A stretch of 15,091 bases of DNA, taken from NCBI GenBank assembly GCA_043755865.1, contig JAYUSD010000220.1:1-15091 (forward strand), given 5' to 3'. Both the position numbers and the translations under genes were made by a program. Below the pieces are notes generated by a model. That model did not search any database, had not been told where the DNA came from, and saw only the letters and a list, made by a program, of their open reading frames with translations. Below are positions 13,434 to 15,091 of this stretch, in pieces (positions within the stretch are counted from its first letter, which is position 1; each line of letters opens with the position of its first letter). The DNA comes from JANMDU01 sp043755865. Its GTDB lineage: Bacteria; Pseudomonadota; Gammaproteobacteria; Burkholderiales; Burkholderiaceae_C.

Positions 13434-13805
13434 ATGCTTGCCACTTTCGTTGAACTCCCTCCATTCGAGCGAATCCGCAAAGACTATCTCGACGACGATG
13501 CTTACAGCGCTTTGCAGAAAGAGTTGATGGCCAACCCAGAAGCGGGCGACATGATCGAGCAAACGGGCGGTTTGCGAAAGATTCGCCAAGCAGATCCGCG
13601 CCGAGGAAAAGGCAAACGAGGTGGCTTGCGAGTAATTTACTACCGGTGGCTTGGCGGCGATCAGTTTTGGCTTTTTGCAGTGTTCGATAAAGATGAGGCA
13701 GACGATCTCACAGCCGATCAAAGAAAAGCCTTGAAGCAAATGCTCAAGCGAGAGCTTGAACTTCGCCAACTACCAAAAACTACCGATGACAGGACTTCAA
13801 AATGA
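13434..13805 (+). CDS. higB: RelE/HigB-2-type toxin of a type II toxin-antitoxin module
   Basis: A 123-residue protein matching the RelE-superfamily HigB-2 group, which are ribosome-dependent mRNA endonucleases. Recognisable blocks are TFVELPPFERIRKDYLDDD (4-22), MANPEAGDMI (32-41), TGGLRKIR (44-51), GKGKRGGLRVIYY (58-70) and FDKDEADDLTADQRKALKQM (84-103). These recall Vibrio cholerae HigB-2 (VIQGTGGLRKIR, GKGKRGG). The toxin gene precedes the antitoxin, as in other HigBA systems, and the two overlap by ATGA. The start codon is fixed by the conserved N-terminus even though there is no ribosome-binding site. The C-terminal tail (about 110-123) is longer than I expect and charged. Expression is normally repressed by the toxin-antitoxin complex. 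Confidence 0.88.
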   Translation: MLATFVELPPFERIRKDYLDDDAYSALQKELMANPEAGDMIEQTGGLRKIRQADPRRGKGKRGGLRVIYYRWLGGDQFWLFAVFDKDEADDLTADQRKALKQMLKRELELRQLPKTTDDRTSK

Positions 13806-14143
13806 CCAAGACACTCCATAGCAAGCGCGCTAACAAGCGCGATATCTTTGCTGAACTGGTAGAAGGTTTTGATGCACTAGCAAAACAACGCGAAGGCAAG
13901 CTCACCCTGCGTACTTTCAAAGTGCAAAGCAAACCCGTCCCAAATCTCAGCCCGCAAGACGTGCTCAGCGTGCGAGAGCAACTGCACTTATCCCGCCCAG
14001 TATTCGCCAGCTATCTGCGCACCAATCCGCGCACGCTAGAAAACTGGGAACAAGGCCGCGCCAAACCCAACGCTCAGGCCGCCCTGCTAATCCGCATGGT
14101 CGCGCAGTTTCCAGACATGGTGCAACGCTTGGAAGCGGTTTGA
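13802..14143 (+). CDS. higA: HigA-2/NadS-type antitoxin with helix-turn-helix domain
   Basis: A 113-residue antitoxin. The N-terminal part NKRDIFAELVEGFDALAKQR (11-30) and GKLTLRTFKVQ (32-42) is the toxin-neutralising region of HigA-2 proteins. Residues 51-100 form an Xre-like helix-turn-helix: DVLSVREQLHLSRPVFASYL, then RTLENWEQGRAKPN, ending with ALLIRMV. The LENWEQGR-x-P-N signature is typical of this group. It binds the toxin and, together with it, represses the shared promoter upstream of 13434. The ATG overlaps the toxin's stop, so translation is coupled and the antitoxin depends on toxin translation. A weak terminator may overlap its 3' end. Confidence 0.9.
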   Translation: MTKTLHSKRANKRDIFAELVEGFDALAKQREGKLTLRTFKVQSKPVPNLSPQDVLSVREQLHLSRPVFASYLRTNPRTLENWEQGRAKPNAQAALLIRMVAQFPDMVQRLEAV

Positions 14144-14151
14144 TTTTTTTT
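14124..14151 (+). terminator. Weak terminator candidate at the end of the antitoxin gene
   Basis: CGCT (14126-14129) and AGCG (14134-14137) pair around TGGA, extended by two A-T pairs past a bulge, and are followed by eight T bases (14144-14151). The stem is short and lies within codons, so efficiency is doubtful. Confidence 0.35.
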
Positions 14152-14162
14152 GGAGCGAAATT

Positions 14163-14231
14163 ATGTTTTGCGCCGCAGCTTTTGTGGCGTACATAGCGCT
14201 AGGCTTTAAATATGACAACCCACGAACTTGA
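14163..14231 (+). CDS. Possible 22-aa leader ORF before the HEPN/zinc-ribbon gene
   Basis: ATG 14163 follows GGAG (14152-14155) with a 7-nt spacer, a better ribosome site than that of the next gene. It encodes MFCAAAFVAYIALGFKYDNP and stops at 14229-14231, 20 nt into the next gene in another frame. The first 15 residues are hydrophobic. It may be a leader peptide for coupled translation or chance. Confidence 0.3.
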   Translation: MFCAAAFVAYIALGFKYDNPRT

Positions 14232-15024
14232 TCTTTTTGAAAACGCAATAGATAGTTTGGCTGAGGCATTGGCAAAGTTTGAAGCGGGTGATGGCGGTGA
14301 ACCGAAGGCGTATAAGTTCGCGGTGCTGCATATGGCGCACTTCGTTGAGTTAATCTTTAAATACCACATTGCTAGCAAGCATCCACTCCTGATCTACAAG
14401 GAGCCGTTCTCCGCGAAAGTTGATAGGAACAAGACAATCACTTTATGGGATGCAATCAACTTCATAAACAATGAAGCTACTGGTACGGTCTCACCAGCAC
14501 TCAAGAAGGATCTCGAATGGCTAAAGTACCTACGAAACGAGATCGAACATCACAAATTTAAGATGCAGGTGTCCGAGGCTCGAACAACAATTGGCCGACT
14601 GTTTCGTTCTGTTTTAGAGTTTCTTGGCAATCACACGGACATCGAACTTGCATCGTCGATCCCGGAATCAACGATGAGGGCCTTCAAGCTACTCTCCGAT
14701 GAGTACGAGTTTAAGCTTCGCACAACGCTTATGGAAGCAGAGGCCTTTGAAGAAAAAAACCCAATCGATCACCGTGACCCTGATGCTCGTCCCGTGCGCC
14801 TGGAATGCGAGAACTGCGCGAACCCAACTCTCCTGCAGAATGATGAATCATCCACCGGTTATCGCTGCTCATTCTGTAGCAACGAGGATGGAGACAACGT
14901 TCCAGCAAGTTGTGACATCTGCGGTGTTGAATCCACTCAAGGAGAATTGGTGGAGTCGGAGGTCAATGATGGCGAGACGGAGCTATGTACTGGCAAATTC
15001 GAGTTTCGTGTCAGCAGTAAATAG
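14212..15024 (+). CDS. HEPN-like protein with C-terminal zinc ribbon, unknown function
   Basis: A 270-residue protein I do not recognise as a named family. The N-terminal 140 residues look alpha-helical and contain LKYLRNEIEHHKF, with R108-N109-x3-H113, the RNxxxH catalytic motif of HEPN ribonucleases. FKYHIASKHPLL (49-60) and LWDAINFINNE (78-88) resemble HEPN-type helices. The C-terminal part has C199-x2-C202-x16-C219-x2-C222 and then C234-x2-C237 with C259, which suggests one complete zinc ribbon and a partial second site. HEPN domains occur in many RNA-cleaving toxins and abortive-infection proteins, so an RNase role is likely but unproven. It follows a toxin-antitoxin pair but is separated by 68 nt and has its own weak start site. 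Codon use is more AT-rich than in the envelope genes (by eye), in line with transfer. Confidence 0.65.
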   Translation: MTTHELDLFENAIDSLAEALAKFEAGDGGEPKAYKFAVLHMAHFVELIFKYHIASKHPLLIYKEPFSAKVDRNKTITLWDAINFINNEATGTVSPALKKDLEWLKYLRNEIEHHKFKMQVSEARTTIGRLFRSVLEFLGNHTDIELASSIPESTMRAFKLLSDEYEFKLRTTLMEAEAFEEKNPIDHRDPDARPVRLECENCANPTLLQNDESSTGYRCSFCSNEDGDNVPASCDICGVESTQGELVESEVNDGETELCTGKFEFRVSSK

Positions 15025-15057
15025 ACTTGTCCGGTTTAGTAGCAAATAGATTGTCCG
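15019..15057. repeat. Imperfect direct repeat at the right edge (possible mobile-element end)
   Basis: AAATAGACTTGTCCG (15019-15033) recurs as AAATAGATTGTCCG (15044-15057), about 25 bp apart. The first copy contains the stop codon of the HEPN gene. TTGTCCGGTTTAGTAGCAA looks like the kind of terminal repeat seen at some insertion-sequence ends, but no transposase is visible. The true 3' end of the gene may have been altered here. Confidence 0.35.
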
Positions 15058-15091
15058 CTTTTTCCTTGATTGATAGATGCGCTGTGCTGGG

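Noticed and set aside
13141..13464. Minus-strand 107-codon frame overlapping the toxin start
   Set aside because: It crosses the palindrome and the strongly supported toxin start, with no ribosome site; only the short piece at 13149-13223 in another frame looks protein-like.

Overview
The window looks like part of a proteobacterial chromosome, most likely a beta- or gammaproteobacterium. The evidence is Gram-negative lipoprotein and Tat signals, a YnjF-type phosphatidyltransferase, a VTT-domain flavoprotein, DUF547/DUF3047 proteins, a molybdenum/iron-sulfur oxidoreductase, a HigBA-type toxin-antitoxin pair and a long intergenic palindrome. No rRNA, tRNA, CRISPR array or complete insertion sequence is visible. 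The genus cannot be named from sequence alone.

Left part (1-2100). A minus-strand pair encodes a DUF418 (YeiB-like) membrane protein followed by the start of a secreted DUF2147-like protein that runs off the left edge. It is divergent from a TetR-family regulator. The space between them holds two TTGAGC-N4-GCTCAA dyads that together form one 19-bp perfect inverted repeat. One dyad fills the 17-bp spacer of the minus-strand promoter and the other covers its predicted start point, so this is a clear candidate regulatory switch.

Middle (2126-9328). A plus-strand series appears devoted to the cell envelope: a YnjF-like CDP-alcohol phosphatidyltransferase; a fusion of a VTT (TVP38/TMEM64) membrane domain to a dithiol/disulfide flavin reductase; exported DUF547 and DUF3047 proteins; a cytosolic ATP-grasp ligase; and two tandem paralogous YHS-domain lipoproteins. 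Small gaps and one ATGA overlap suggest that most are co-transcribed from a promoter around 2770-2798. A good intrinsic terminator at 9404-9427 closes the series.

Right-centre (9443-12994). A tightly packed operon encodes a possible 36-aa leader ORF, a four-cluster ferredoxin subunit (with a Cys-to-Leu change predicted to give a [3Fe-4S] cluster) and a Tat-exported molybdopterin catalytic subunit with a cysteine Mo ligand. The order is B then A, and no membrane anchor gene follows. The substrate is not evident.

Right part (12995-15091). This is an accessory stretch. A hairpin and a 109-bp palindromic element lie in a 439-nt region without a convincing gene. They are followed by a HigB/HigA-type toxin-antitoxin operon, then an unrecognised gene that combines an RNxxxH (HEPN ribonuclease-like) motif with C-terminal zinc-ribbon cysteines, preceded by a possible 22-aa leader ORF. 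The window ends in a short imperfect direct repeat that may mark a mobile-element boundary. The HEPN/zinc-ribbon gene beside a toxin-antitoxin module is the best candidate for an undescribed defence or stress system.
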